This document shows positions 1 through 6,981 of a stretch of DNA of 23,525 nt, in pieces. Both the position numbers and the translations under genes were made by a program. The notes under the pieces are model-generated. The model worked only from the letters and a program-made list of their open reading frames with translations. It did no database searches and was not told the DNA's origin. The stretch spans positions 1-23,525 of the forward strand of contig DAYA01000035.1 in assembly GCA_002506705.1 (NCBI GenBank), given 5' to 3'. The DNA comes from Euryarchaeota archaeon UBA550. Lineage in GTDB: Archaea > Thermoplasmatota > Poseidoniia > Poseidoniales > Poseidoniaceae. Within the stretch, counting starts at the first letter, position 1. Each line of letters begins with the position of its first letter.

Positions 1-408
1 GGACAGATTGTTATCTCTCGTGAATTACACCAAGCTGGTATCTACCCGCCGATCAACGTACTTCCATCACTATCTAGATTGATGGGTTCATGTATCGGTG
101 CAAAGACAACCCGTGAAGACCACAAGTCAGTATCCGACCAGATGTATGCAGCATACGCTCAAGGTCGTGAACTACGTGGTCTTGTTGCGATTGTCGGTGA
201 AGACGCACTAAACGAGCGTGACAAGCAACTGCTAGACTTCTCAGGTGTCTTCGAAGACAAGTTCCTGCGCCAATCACGTGACGAAGACCGTTCTATCGAT
301 GAAACTCTTGACCTATGTTGGACTTTGATGTCGGATATCGACACCAAGTACCTAGTCCGTCTGGACCAAAAGTGGATTGAGAAGTACCACCCTGACAACA
401 GGGAGTGA
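1..408 (+). CDS. atpB: A-type ATP synthase subunit B, C-terminal part (5' end outside window)
   Basis: This is the 3' 135 codons of the non-catalytic nucleotide-binding subunit B of the archaeal A1Ao ATP synthase, which alternates with subunit A in the A1 hexamer. The reading frame is open from base 1 and begins GQIVISRELH. Family landmarks follow: GIYPPINVLPSLSRLM, the GAKTTREDH segment, and the C-terminal helical domain containing YAQGRELRGLVAIVGEDAL and the end KWIEKYHP. The stop is TGA at 406-408. atpD begins 36 bases downstream, matching the usual archaeal ...A-B-D order at the operon end. Only the start is missing, because of the window edge. Nothing abnormal is seen. The identification rests on recognised family motifs and is firm. 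Confidence 0.97.
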   Translation, partial: GQIVISRELHQAGIYPPINVLPSLSRLMGSCIGAKTTREDHKSVSDQMYAAYAQGRELRGLVAIVGEDALNERDKQLLDFSGVFEDKFLRQSRDEDRSIDETLDLCWTLMSDIDTKYLVRLDQKWIEKYHPDNRE

Positions 409-444
409 AACTCTCAGACGAGAATTAAATGGAGGTGAAATCAA

Positions 445-1062
445 ATGGCATTGGACATTAAACCAACACGCAGCGAACTGATTAACCTCAAGCGTCGTAT
501 CAAGCAGACTAAGAATGGATACAAACTTCTCAAGATGAAGAGAGATGGTTTGTTCCACGAATTCAGAACTCTTCTTTCAGACATGATCAAAGCGAAAAGA
601 GAGTTAACAGAGGCTTACGTTCTTGCAAAATCTCGCATAGATTTGGCAAACTCCATTGAAGGAGGTCTAAAGGTCCGCTCAGCAGCAATCGCAAACTCTG
701 CTTCTCCTGAAGTTGAAGTTGAGCGAAGAAACATCATGGGTGTCGTAGTACCATCTGTTTCAGGAACAAATCTGAAGCAAGCATTCGGTGAGCGTTCCAT
801 CGGTTTCGCTGGTTCATCACCATACATCGATGAAGCTGCTGATTCATTTGGTAATCTAATTGAAAGAATGGTCAAGGCTGCTGAAATGGAAGCAACTCTG
901 AAGAGATTGCTTGCTGAAATTGAAGCAACAAAGCGACGTGTAAACGCTCTCGAGTTCAAGGTAATTCCTGAATTAGAAGAAGCAAGAGTATTCATTCAAC
1001 TAAGACTTGAAGAGATGGAAAGGGAAGAAACATTCCGTCTTAAGCGATTCAAGAATAAGTGA
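445..1062 (+). CDS. atpD: A-type ATP synthase subunit D (central stalk)
   Basis: A 205-residue protein that forms the central rotor shaft of the A1Ao ATP synthase and couples ion flow through the membrane ring to catalysis in the A/B head. The N-terminus (IKPTRSELINLKRRIKQTKN, then GYKLLKMKRDGL) is the signature of the subunit D family. The rest is long amphipathic helices, with a second conserved coiled coil near residues 150-200 (RRVNALEFKVIPELEEAR). Length is typical. GGAGGTGA at 431-438 lies 6 bases before the ATG, so the start is secure. It follows atpB by 36 bases and is presumably co-transcribed with it. It is the last ATPase gene here; the next gene is unrelated. Confidence 0.97.
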   Translation: MALDIKPTRSELINLKRRIKQTKNGYKLLKMKRDGLFHEFRTLLSDMIKAKRELTEAYVLAKSRIDLANSIEGGLKVRSAAIANSASPEVEVERRNIMGVVVPSVSGTNLKQAFGERSIGFAGSSPYIDEAADSFGNLIERMVKAAEMEATLKRLLAEIEATKRRVNALEFKVIPELEEARVFIQLRLEEMEREETFRLKRFKNK

Positions 1063-1124
1063 TTTGCACCCGATTCATTCATTGAGGACGGATGTGCCCC
1101 AACCAACGTTGGGAGGATTGGCCT

Positions 1125-3494
1125 ATGTCTGATGAAGAATTGATTCACGCTCACAAGGATTCTTGGAGTACACGTGAATTAATGGGCAAAATCCTCTCAA
1201 GACATTGCCACGTTCTCGAAGATATTGGAGGGAGAGTGCCTACTTATCTAGTCGCAGAGAAGCAAGATGAAAACATGCATGATGCACTCCTTGAAATCAA
1301 CGTACATCTCAGCAAACTTGGTTACAGTGCAAGGTTGTACCCAGACGACCCGTGGATTCTCCAACTAATTCCAGACCCGACAAGACAGTGGCCATCCCCA
1401 AGATTCGTAGCTTCGATGTGGATTCTATCTATGTTGACAACTCTGTTAGCAGGTGAAATGTGGATGGATGGTGCAAGGCCAAAAGATGGCTGGTTTGTCT
1501 CAAATGTTACATTAGACGCTTTCATTGGATACACTCTTCCTCTATTTTCTGCATTGATTGTCGCATCATTTGTGCAAAAGAAAATCGCAGCACAGAAAGG
1601 TGTTCATCTTCCACATCTTTTCCCAATCCCTGGTCCTGCTATGATTTGGTGGCCATTTGGAATTCTTGGTTTTGCATCTCTTCCCAGAAGCGATGCTAGG
1701 TTATGGCCGGATAGGTCTTCTCTTGGCGTGACTGCACTTTCAGCACCGCTGGTGATGATTCTAACTGGTATGTCATTCATTCTAATTGGACTAAATTTGA
1801 CTCCTGATATCGTACCTCTATTGTCAACTCCTCTAGCCGTTGAATTGCCTCTAATTATTCAGCTAATTGGGTTGAGTATGGAGGGTGAAACCGCTCTACT
1901 GCTCAAAACTTCATGGGCTCACCCACTTACAAGAGTGGGAATGACTCTTACTTTCCTTGGTTGGGTATCTCTTCTTCCAATTCCAACATTCCCAGGCGGC
2001 AGAATACTAATCGCAAGGATGGGAATACCAGAAGCACGTTCAGGTTCGACACAAGTTATGCTATTGCTGGTTGTACTATTGTTCGCTTTCCTATTCGGTG
2101 CCTTTGCTGGGTGGAACATTTGGGTTCCAATCGTTGCACTGACAGCATCATTATTGATAACTAAAGGCAGTGATCCTAGATTGCCAATTGTACTTGATGA
2201 TTTCAAAGGTCTTCCTGAGATTGACCACAGGAGATTGGGAGTTATTTTGTTCATGTCATTTATGCTGGCTTTACCCTCCCAAATTCCATTCTATGAAGAC
2301 AACTACTGGGATGATGAAATCACATGGGAAGTCGGTGATGACAAACTTTCAATCGAAGAGGGTTGGTTTAATCAATCAATTACAGTAAGCAACCCCTCAC
2401 TCATTGTACAAGATTGGGAAATTACGTATTTGGGAGGCCTCTATGGTTCCTCTAGTTTATCAGAATTGGATTGTAAGTCAGGGGAGTTAATTTCGGAAAA
2501 TACCTGCTCTGGAACAATTGATCCATTAGACAAGATAAACGTTGAATTTAGCCTTCAGTGGATGGAATCTTGGAATACATCAACGATGGAAGTTTCTTGG
2601 CTGGTTGGCAAAGATATCATCACAAGTAGTGTAAGTCCAGACCTTTCAGTATACCCAATTGGTTTGTGGGAATTCAATGGTGATTTAGATGACCCTGAAA
2701 CCTGTATTAGCATCAAGTCAAAATTAGAGATATTGAATGTATCTGCGAATACCAATGTTGCGACTTGGGATAACTTGAACCAAGAAGGAAACATTACGCT
2801 ATCCGATGAAAACCAAATTTGTCTTCAATCACTTTCAGGCGATGATATGGCATGGGTTTCAGATATGGAATTCTCGATCGATAACGCTACCTTCAAGTCT
2901 GGTTATCATCGCCAAAATGAAATTGCAATTTCCAATGAAGGTGTTTTGCTAAATGAGGATGAGCTCTTGTTCAGTCAATCGGTTCTTGCATTAAATCACG
3001 AAGGAAACTGCTTAGATTTTGGCAATCCATCACCCCCACTTTTCTCCGACAATGGAACGAGGGTCTGGAATATGTCAATTATGCCAGTCGCACTAAATCG
3101 ATTGGAACAATCAAATGATTCAATCGTGTTGTATGCCGAAGAGGGTTCAAACATCACAGATTGCGAATCGGTTTACAACCCAACGATATACACTGTTTCC
3201 CAAGGTCCAACGCTAATTATTGGCGCAGAGGAGAACAGAACCCAACACTGGATAGGCACAGTTGAGTTTAGCGATAATCTACTTCTTATCGAGAATCCTA
3301 TGTCTTATGATGTTCCGTTGTTGATTGAGTTTGATGGAGATGGGCCACAGTGGGATGTTTCTACAGATATTATCCTAGAATCAGGACAAAGCACATCCGT
3401 AAGTGCTACTGCTCCTTTAACTGGACATTCATACTCTTGGTTAGAATTGGATGATGGAGATGTAATTCTCCATCTCGTAAATCATGAGGAGTAA
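1125..3494 (+). CDS. Site-2-protease-like (M50) membrane protein with lost catalytic residues, plus large extracytoplasmic domain
   Basis: A 789-residue protein with three parts. A cytoplasmic N-terminus of about 90 residues is followed by a hydrophobic core (about 93-390) and a polar, Cys- and Asn-rich C-terminal region (about 395-789) that probably faces outside. The core follows the S2P/EGY layout: a helix, then GVHLPHLFPIPGP, DARLWPDRSS, a helix, AHPLTRVGMTLTFLGW and LLPIPTFPGGR. The helix that should hold HExxH reads SFVQK (about 148-152), and the usual LDGGR reads FPGGR, so both zinc-ligand sites look lost. An inactive pseudoprotease or chaperone/sensor role is inferred. I chose ATG 1125 because GGGAGG (1111-1116) lies 8 bases upstream; ATG 1092, eleven codons earlier, is the alternative. 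panE starts two bases after the stop. Confidence 0.72.
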   Translation: MSDEELIHAHKDSWSTRELMGKILSRHCHVLEDIGGRVPTYLVAEKQDENMHDALLEINVHLSKLGYSARLYPDDPWILQLIPDPTRQWPSPRFVASMWILSMLTTLLAGEMWMDGARPKDGWFVSNVTLDAFIGYTLPLFSALIVASFVQKKIAAQKGVHLPHLFPIPGPAMIWWPFGILGFASLPRSDARLWPDRSSLGVTALSAPLVMILTGMSFILIGLNLTPDIVPLLSTPLAVELPLIIQLIGLSMEGETALLLKTSWAHPLTRVGMTLTFLGWVSLLPIPTFPGGRILIARMGIPEARSGSTQVMLLLVVLLFAFLFGAFAGWNIWVPIVALTASLLITKGSDPRLPIVLDDFKGLPEIDHRRLGVILFMSFMLALPSQIPFYEDNYWDDEITWEVGDDKLSIEEGWFNQSITVSNPSLIVQDWEITYLGGLYGSSSLSELDCKSGELISENTCSGTIDPLDKINVEFSLQWMESWNTSTMEVSWLVGKDIITSSVSPDLSVYPIGLWEFNGDLDDPETCISIKSKLEILNVSANTNVATWDNLNQEGNITLSDENQICLQSLSGDDMAWVSDMEFSIDNATFKSGYHRQNEIAISNEGVLLNEDELLFSQSVLALNHEGNCLDFGNPSPPLFSDNGTRVWNMSIMPVALNRLEQSNDSIVLYAEEGSNITDCESVYNPTIYTVSQGPTLIIGAEENRTQHWIGTVEFSDNLLLIENPMSYDVPLLIEFDGDGPQWDVSTDIILESGQSTSVSATAPLTGHSYSWLELDDGDVILHLVNHEE

Positions 3495-3496
3495 AT

Positions 3497-4387
3497 ATGC
3501 GAATTGCAGTCCTGGGCGCCGGTTCTATCGGGTGTTTAATCGCTGCAAAATTGGTTAGGGATGGTCATGATGTTCTAGTTCATGCTCGAGGTGAGCACGG
3601 AGCCACTTTGGCAATTCGGGGCCTGAAAATCACTGGACAATGGGATGCTCAAATCAATCCAGATGAATGGACTGTAAGCCTAGATGAAGCAGGAATACAC
3701 GATGCTTTGAAGAAATCATTCGATCAAGCAATTATCACTTGCAAGACAAAAGATACAGCAAGGCTATCTGAAATCGCAGTTATGCTAACCGATGGCCCGG
3801 TATTATCCCTCCAGAACGGTCTTGGTAATCATGAAATTCTCCAGCAATATGTATTCGAAAATTCTGCGGTTGGTGTTACAACAAATGCAGTAAAGAGACT
3901 AGCTCCGGGAGAGATCGAATGGGTCGGAAAGGGCAACCTGCGCTTGGGTGGTCCTAAAGGAGAGCACTTTGCACAATCGCTTCAATCCCTAAATGCCGAA
4001 TACAATGAAGATGTGTCATCAATAATTTGGAGAAAGTTGCTAATTAATGTCGCAATTAATCCGATTGCAGCGATATGTGGTGTTAAGAACGGCGAATTAA
4101 GTAGCGAACCTTTGTTATCGCAATCTGAATCTACTATGTTGGAGGCAGCAGGAGTTGCGAGAAATCTAGGCATAAATCTCCCTGAAGACCAAGAATTGAT
4201 TCAAGATTTACACTCTGTTTTACACTCCACTGCGGAAAATGAGTGTTCGATGCTGGCGGATGTCAAAGCGGGAAGAGAGACAGAAATCGACGCACTGTGT
4301 GGGCAGGTTGTTTCACGAGGTGAAAGTTTGGGAGTTCCAACTCCTCTAAATTCAATGCTCCTTTCACAAATCAAGGCCCTCAGATGA
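3497..4387 (+). CDS. panE: 2-dehydropantoate 2-reductase (ketopantoate reductase)
   Basis: A 296-residue ApbA/PanE-family enzyme that reduces ketopantoate to pantoate with NADPH in coenzyme A synthesis. The N-terminal Rossmann loop is GAGSIG at residues 7-12. The family segment CKTKDT lies near 92-97, and SLQNGLGNHE follows. WRKLLINVAINPIAAICG near 178-195 carries the expected catalytic lysine region, and the C-terminal helical domain holds LADVKAGRETEIDALCG. The length is normal. GAGGAG at 3486-3491 overlaps the end of the upstream gene and places the ATG well. Only 2 bases separate the two genes, so co-transcription is likely. The stop lies inside the 3' end of the convergent nadB gene (8-base overlap). 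Family assignment is firm; exact substrate is by family. Confidence 0.92.
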   Translation: MRIAVLGAGSIGCLIAAKLVRDGHDVLVHARGEHGATLAIRGLKITGQWDAQINPDEWTVSLDEAGIHDALKKSFDQAIITCKTKDTARLSEIAVMLTDGPVLSLQNGLGNHEILQQYVFENSAVGVTTNAVKRLAPGEIEWVGKGNLRLGGPKGEHFAQSLQSLNAEYNEDVSSIIWRKLLINVAINPIAAICGVKNGELSSEPLLSQSESTMLEAAGVARNLGINLPEDQELIQDLHSVLHSTAENECSMLADVKAGRETEIDALCGQVVSRGESLGVPTPLNSMLLSQIKALR

Positions 4388-5960
4388 GGTCTTTGTTCCA
4401 ATGCAATCCTCTATTTTCGTCTCTCGACAATGCATCATCAGTGATCAGATTGGCAACCAGAATGAGGTTTCTCAATTCTACCAGTTCACGGGTTGGAAGA
4501 CTTTTTCGCCAAATCAAATCTACTTCGCCAGAAAGCAGATTCAGCATCCTATTTGCTCTCTCAAGTCTGCTAAAACTCCTAACGATTCCCACGTCATCAG
4601 TCATGGTTTTTCTTAGAGTTTCTAGGTCTCGAATTAGTGGCGCATGCTCCTCTAATTCTAGCATTCCCTCTGCACGCCATTCAGGAACGTCTTCAATATC
4701 ATCAATTGGATTATTGATGAAGTGTTCAGACGCCTTATTTGCAAAAACTACGGCTTCAAGTAGGCTATTTGACGCTAGCCTGTTTGCTCCATGCATTCCA
4801 GTGCAGGCAACTTCTCCAATTCCGTATAATCCTGGCATTGCTTCTCCATTTTCCATCAGTACTCTCCCATCGATGTCTACTTTCAGTCCACCGACCATGT
4901 AATGCGCTGCGGGGGCCACTGGCAATGGGTCTCGACCTAGTGATAGTCCAATTTTATTCAATCTTCCTTCAATGGTAGGAAAGTGGTCGTGTAGGATTTG
5001 TGTGTCCAGGTGGTCAGTGACTAGCCAGACATTATCTTCGCCTGTAATCTTCATCTTCTGATCGCATGCTCTCGCTACAACATCTCTAGTTGCAAGGCTA
5101 CCATCCTTTGAGAATTCAAGAGTAAAGGACAACTCTTGGGGCTGCAAGTTACTGTTTCTGTATTTTTTAAGTCCCTTTGAATCTAATAGAACTCCACCCT
5201 CTCCCCTGAGTGCTTCAGTAATCAAAAATGGCTTCTTGTTATTACCCATTAGAGCTGTTGGGTGGAATTGAAAGAATGCCATGTCCTTACTTGCTGCACC
5301 TGCTCTAAGCGCCATCGCTAACCCGTCTCCAGTAGCAACAGATGGGTTCGTGGTTCTCTCCCATAGTTGGCCACATCCTCCAGTAGCAATCAATACTGCA
5401 TCAGCAGATATCGCTTCCATTTCACCACTATCAAGGCAAAGGCACCAAATCCCCTTAATTCCTTTACTAGGATCTCCATGCTGTCTTTGGATTAGATCGA
5501 CTCCTAATGTATGAGGTCTCATGGTAATTTTATCACTCTTTGAAACCGCTTCTGTTAGAGCCCTCTCAATTTCGGCCCCAGTGGCATCCTTTGCGTGTAA
5601 TATTCTGCGAGCAGTATGCCCTCCCTCTTTTACAAAATGGAATTCCTCGCCATCTTTTTCAAATTGTACTCCCGCCTTTAGAAGGTCTCTAATTCTATCA
5701 CCGGCTTCTTCAACAACCAACCGAACGACAGTTTCGTCGCACAGACCATCGCCTGCTGCTAAAGTATCCGAAATATGAGCATCCTTTCCTTCTCCATCTG
5801 TTTTGTCAAGAATACCGGCGATTCCACCTTGTGCCCAATTGGTGGAGGAATCTTTTGGCCTTTGCTTGGTAATGATGACAACATCATGGCCAGCTTCATC
5901 CAAGCGTAGTGCAGCAAATAGCCCCGCTATGCCGCTACCGATGACCACGATGCGAGACAT
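4380..5960 (-). CDS. nadB: L-aspartate oxidase
   Basis: A 526-residue flavoprotein that oxidises L-aspartate to iminoaspartate, the first step of de novo NAD synthesis; NadA would use the product. The FAD-binding GSGIAGL loop is at residues 8-14. Succinate dehydrogenase/NadB family blocks follow in order: SSTNWAQGGIAG, GGHTARRILHAKDATG, FFQFHPTAL, RGEGGVLLDSKG, HYMVGGLKVDIDGR, and the NadB-typical EVACTGMHGANRLASNSLLE near the second FAD contact. The C-terminal helical domain is present. The HGANRLASNSLLE form favours aspartate oxidase over succinate dehydrogenase, as does the absence of adjacent sdhB. No Shine-Dalgarno sequence precedes the ATG, so a short leader is likely. nadA and nadC are not in the window. 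Confidence 0.93.
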   Translation of the reverse strand: MSRIVVIGSGIAGLFAALRLDEAGHDVVIITKQRPKDSSTNWAQGGIAGILDKTDGEGKDAHISDTLAAGDGLCDETVVRLVVEEAGDRIRDLLKAGVQFEKDGEEFHFVKEGGHTARRILHAKDATGAEIERALTEAVSKSDKITMRPHTLGVDLIQRQHGDPSKGIKGIWCLCLDSGEMEAISADAVLIATGGCGQLWERTTNPSVATGDGLAMALRAGAASKDMAFFQFHPTALMGNNKKPFLITEALRGEGGVLLDSKGLKKYRNSNLQPQELSFTLEFSKDGSLATRDVVARACDQKMKITGEDNVWLVTDHLDTQILHDHFPTIEGRLNKIGLSLGRDPLPVAPAAHYMVGGLKVDIDGRVLMENGEAMPGLYGIGEVACTGMHGANRLASNSLLEAVVFANKASEHFINNPIDDIEDVPEWRAEGMLELEEHAPLIRDLETLRKTMTDDVGIVRSFSRLERANRMLNLLSGEVDLIWRKSLPTRELVELRNLILVANLITDDALSRDENRGLHWNKDLI

Positions 5961-6052
5961 TGTCTTCGACCCGCCGTGTAGCCTTACACATTCAAATGTG
6001 ACCCATAGATATGTGCGACATCAATAAGGCACTTGTCTTCTAGCCTATCAAC
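5961..6052. promoter_or_regulatory. Divergent promoter region between nadB and a membrane protein, with a 14-bp inverted repeat
   Basis: These 92 bases separate two divergent start codons. CACATT-CA-AATGTG at 5987-6000 is a perfect 6+2+6 inverted repeat. It lies about 27-40 bases upstream of the nadB ATG, where the TATA box or B-recognition element would be expected. A weak TATA-like CAATAAG at 6022-6028 sits about 25 bases upstream of the 6053 ATG. Neither gene has a Shine-Dalgarno sequence. An operator role for the palindrome is inferred from position only. Confidence 0.4.
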
Positions 6053-6844
6053 ATGGGACTGAAGAAGAAGTTGGCTGCATTGGTCGGCTTGGTTCTGATT
6101 TCTATTTCAGTCGCAAATGTCGAACTCGGGGCGTTGATGAATCTCGACCCGCCTCAAAAATTGATTTTGGCAAGGGCGGCAGACCCTGGTTGTAATGCAG
6201 ATGATATTCAGAAAGATTTGGACGCAGGCGAGGCAAATGCATGTGTCACTAATCCTGGTGTTTGGGATGCTCCAGACCTCCTCCTTCTTGGTGAAGGAAT
6301 ACTCATCTTTTTGGCATCGTTCATGAGGTGGCCTAGAAAAGGACGTTGGGCAATCCGCATACGAAAGATGGCGATTGTATCCGGTGTAATTTTTTGTGGA
6401 ATTGCTCTTGCTGACAGGTTCGACAAATTACCTGGCACCTCGTCTGAAGACCTCGCTTCCCTGTTGCCTTTCCCTGCACCGGGTATAGCAGTCCAAATCG
6501 GCCTGTTTGCCGCAGGTATTTTCCTAATTCGAGGTCCAAAGTACAAAATTCATTTTGAGAAAGAGAAGAAGAGGAAAAAAGATAGAAATTATTCTCATCA
6601 AGAATTGGACCTTGCGTACAAACAGGGCGGTAACTTGGGTTCTCTTTCCAAGGCAGGAAAGAGCAAAGGTATTGCGAAATACAAGACTGTTGGTGAATTG
6701 TGGGGGCATCAAGGATTGGCTGTTTACGAAGATGCCTTCGAGGGTGGAATGCGAGATAGTTTTGCAATGACTGCAGGGCGAACATGTCACTTGTGTAATG
6801 GAGAGGGATGTGCTGGTTGTTCCTACAGTGGAGTTTTCTCCTGA
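6053..6844 (+). CDS. Unknown four-helix membrane protein with C-terminal DnaJ-like CxxCxGxGCxxC motif
   Basis: A 263-residue protein that I do not recognise as a family. Residues 8-28 form a signal-anchor-like helix after a short KKK start. Further hydrophobic segments lie near 76-91, 106-121 and 143-159. The loop between the first and second helices holds C47 and C64, which could form a disulfide if it is outside. After the last helix comes a highly charged stretch (EKEKKRKKDR, 170-178) and a soluble tail. The tail ends in CHLCNGEGCAGC (245-256) followed by SYSG, which resembles half of a DnaJ-type zinc site. No Shine-Dalgarno sequence is seen, so a leaderless message is plausible. The gene stands alone between nadB (divergent) and smc. 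A T5 tract follows 17 bases after the stop codon. Function is unknown. Confidence 0.75.
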   Translation: MGLKKKLAALVGLVLISISVANVELGALMNLDPPQKLILARAADPGCNADDIQKDLDAGEANACVTNPGVWDAPDLLLLGEGILIFLASFMRWPRKGRWAIRIRKMAIVSGVIFCGIALADRFDKLPGTSSEDLASLLPFPAPGIAVQIGLFAAGIFLIRGPKYKIHFEKEKKRKKDRNYSHQELDLAYKQGGNLGSLSKAGKSKGIAKYKTVGELWGHQGLAVYEDAFEGGMRDSFAMTAGRTCHLCNGEGCAGCSYSGVFS

Positions 6845-6857
6845 ATGCGCCACTACG

Positions 6858-6870
6858 GCTATTTTTACAC
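6858..6870 (+). terminator. Possible poly-T terminator after the 6053-6844 gene
   Basis: GGCTATTTTTACAC contains T5 at 6862-6866, 17 bases after the stop codon. Archaeal intrinsic termination needs only a T-rich tract, so this is a reasonable but weak candidate. No stem precedes it. Confidence 0.3.
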
Positions 6871-6886
6871 TATACAAGAATGGGGC

Positions 6887-6902
6887 TCTCGCGAGCGCGA
6901 GA
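6887..6902. repeat. GC-rich palindrome TCTCGCG-AG-CGCGAGA
   Basis: A perfect 7+2+7 inverted repeat, much richer in G+C than its surroundings. It lies midway between the 6053-6844 gene and smc. As RNA it would form a 6-bp stem with a GAGC loop. It is followed by a pyrimidine-rich run rather than by T's, so it is not a classical terminator. Role unknown. Confidence 0.55.
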
Positions 6903-6946
6903 CTCGTAACCTTCAAAACCCCCCTCGTCTCCTTTGTGATTTAACG

Positions 6947-6966
6947 TCAAGGTTTCAGTACCTTGA
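6947..6966. promoter_or_regulatory. 7-bp inverted repeat just upstream of smc
   Basis: TCAAGGT-TTCAGT-ACCTTGA is a perfect 7+6+7 inverted repeat that ends 15 bases before the smc ATG and directly abuts its purine-rich ribosome site (GAGGGAAAGGG). It could be an operator or a 5' UTR hairpin that controls ribosome access to the smc-scpA-scpB message. The repeat is seen directly; the function is inferred. Confidence 0.45.
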
Positions 6967-6981
6967 TTATGAGGGAAAGGG

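Noticed and set aside
615..995. Minus-strand open frame opposite atpD
   Set aside because: Antisense shadow of a well-supported gene, without a ribosome site or motif.
1092..1124. Upstream start (MCPNQRWEDWP) for the S2P-like protein
   Set aside because: GGGAGG at 1111-1116 is ideally placed for ATG 1125, and would lie inside the coding part if 1092 were used.
4384..4902. Plus-strand open frame opposite nadB (172 codons)
   Set aside because: It is the antisense of the conserved NadB C-terminal half; composition is Ser-rich and lacks any family motif.
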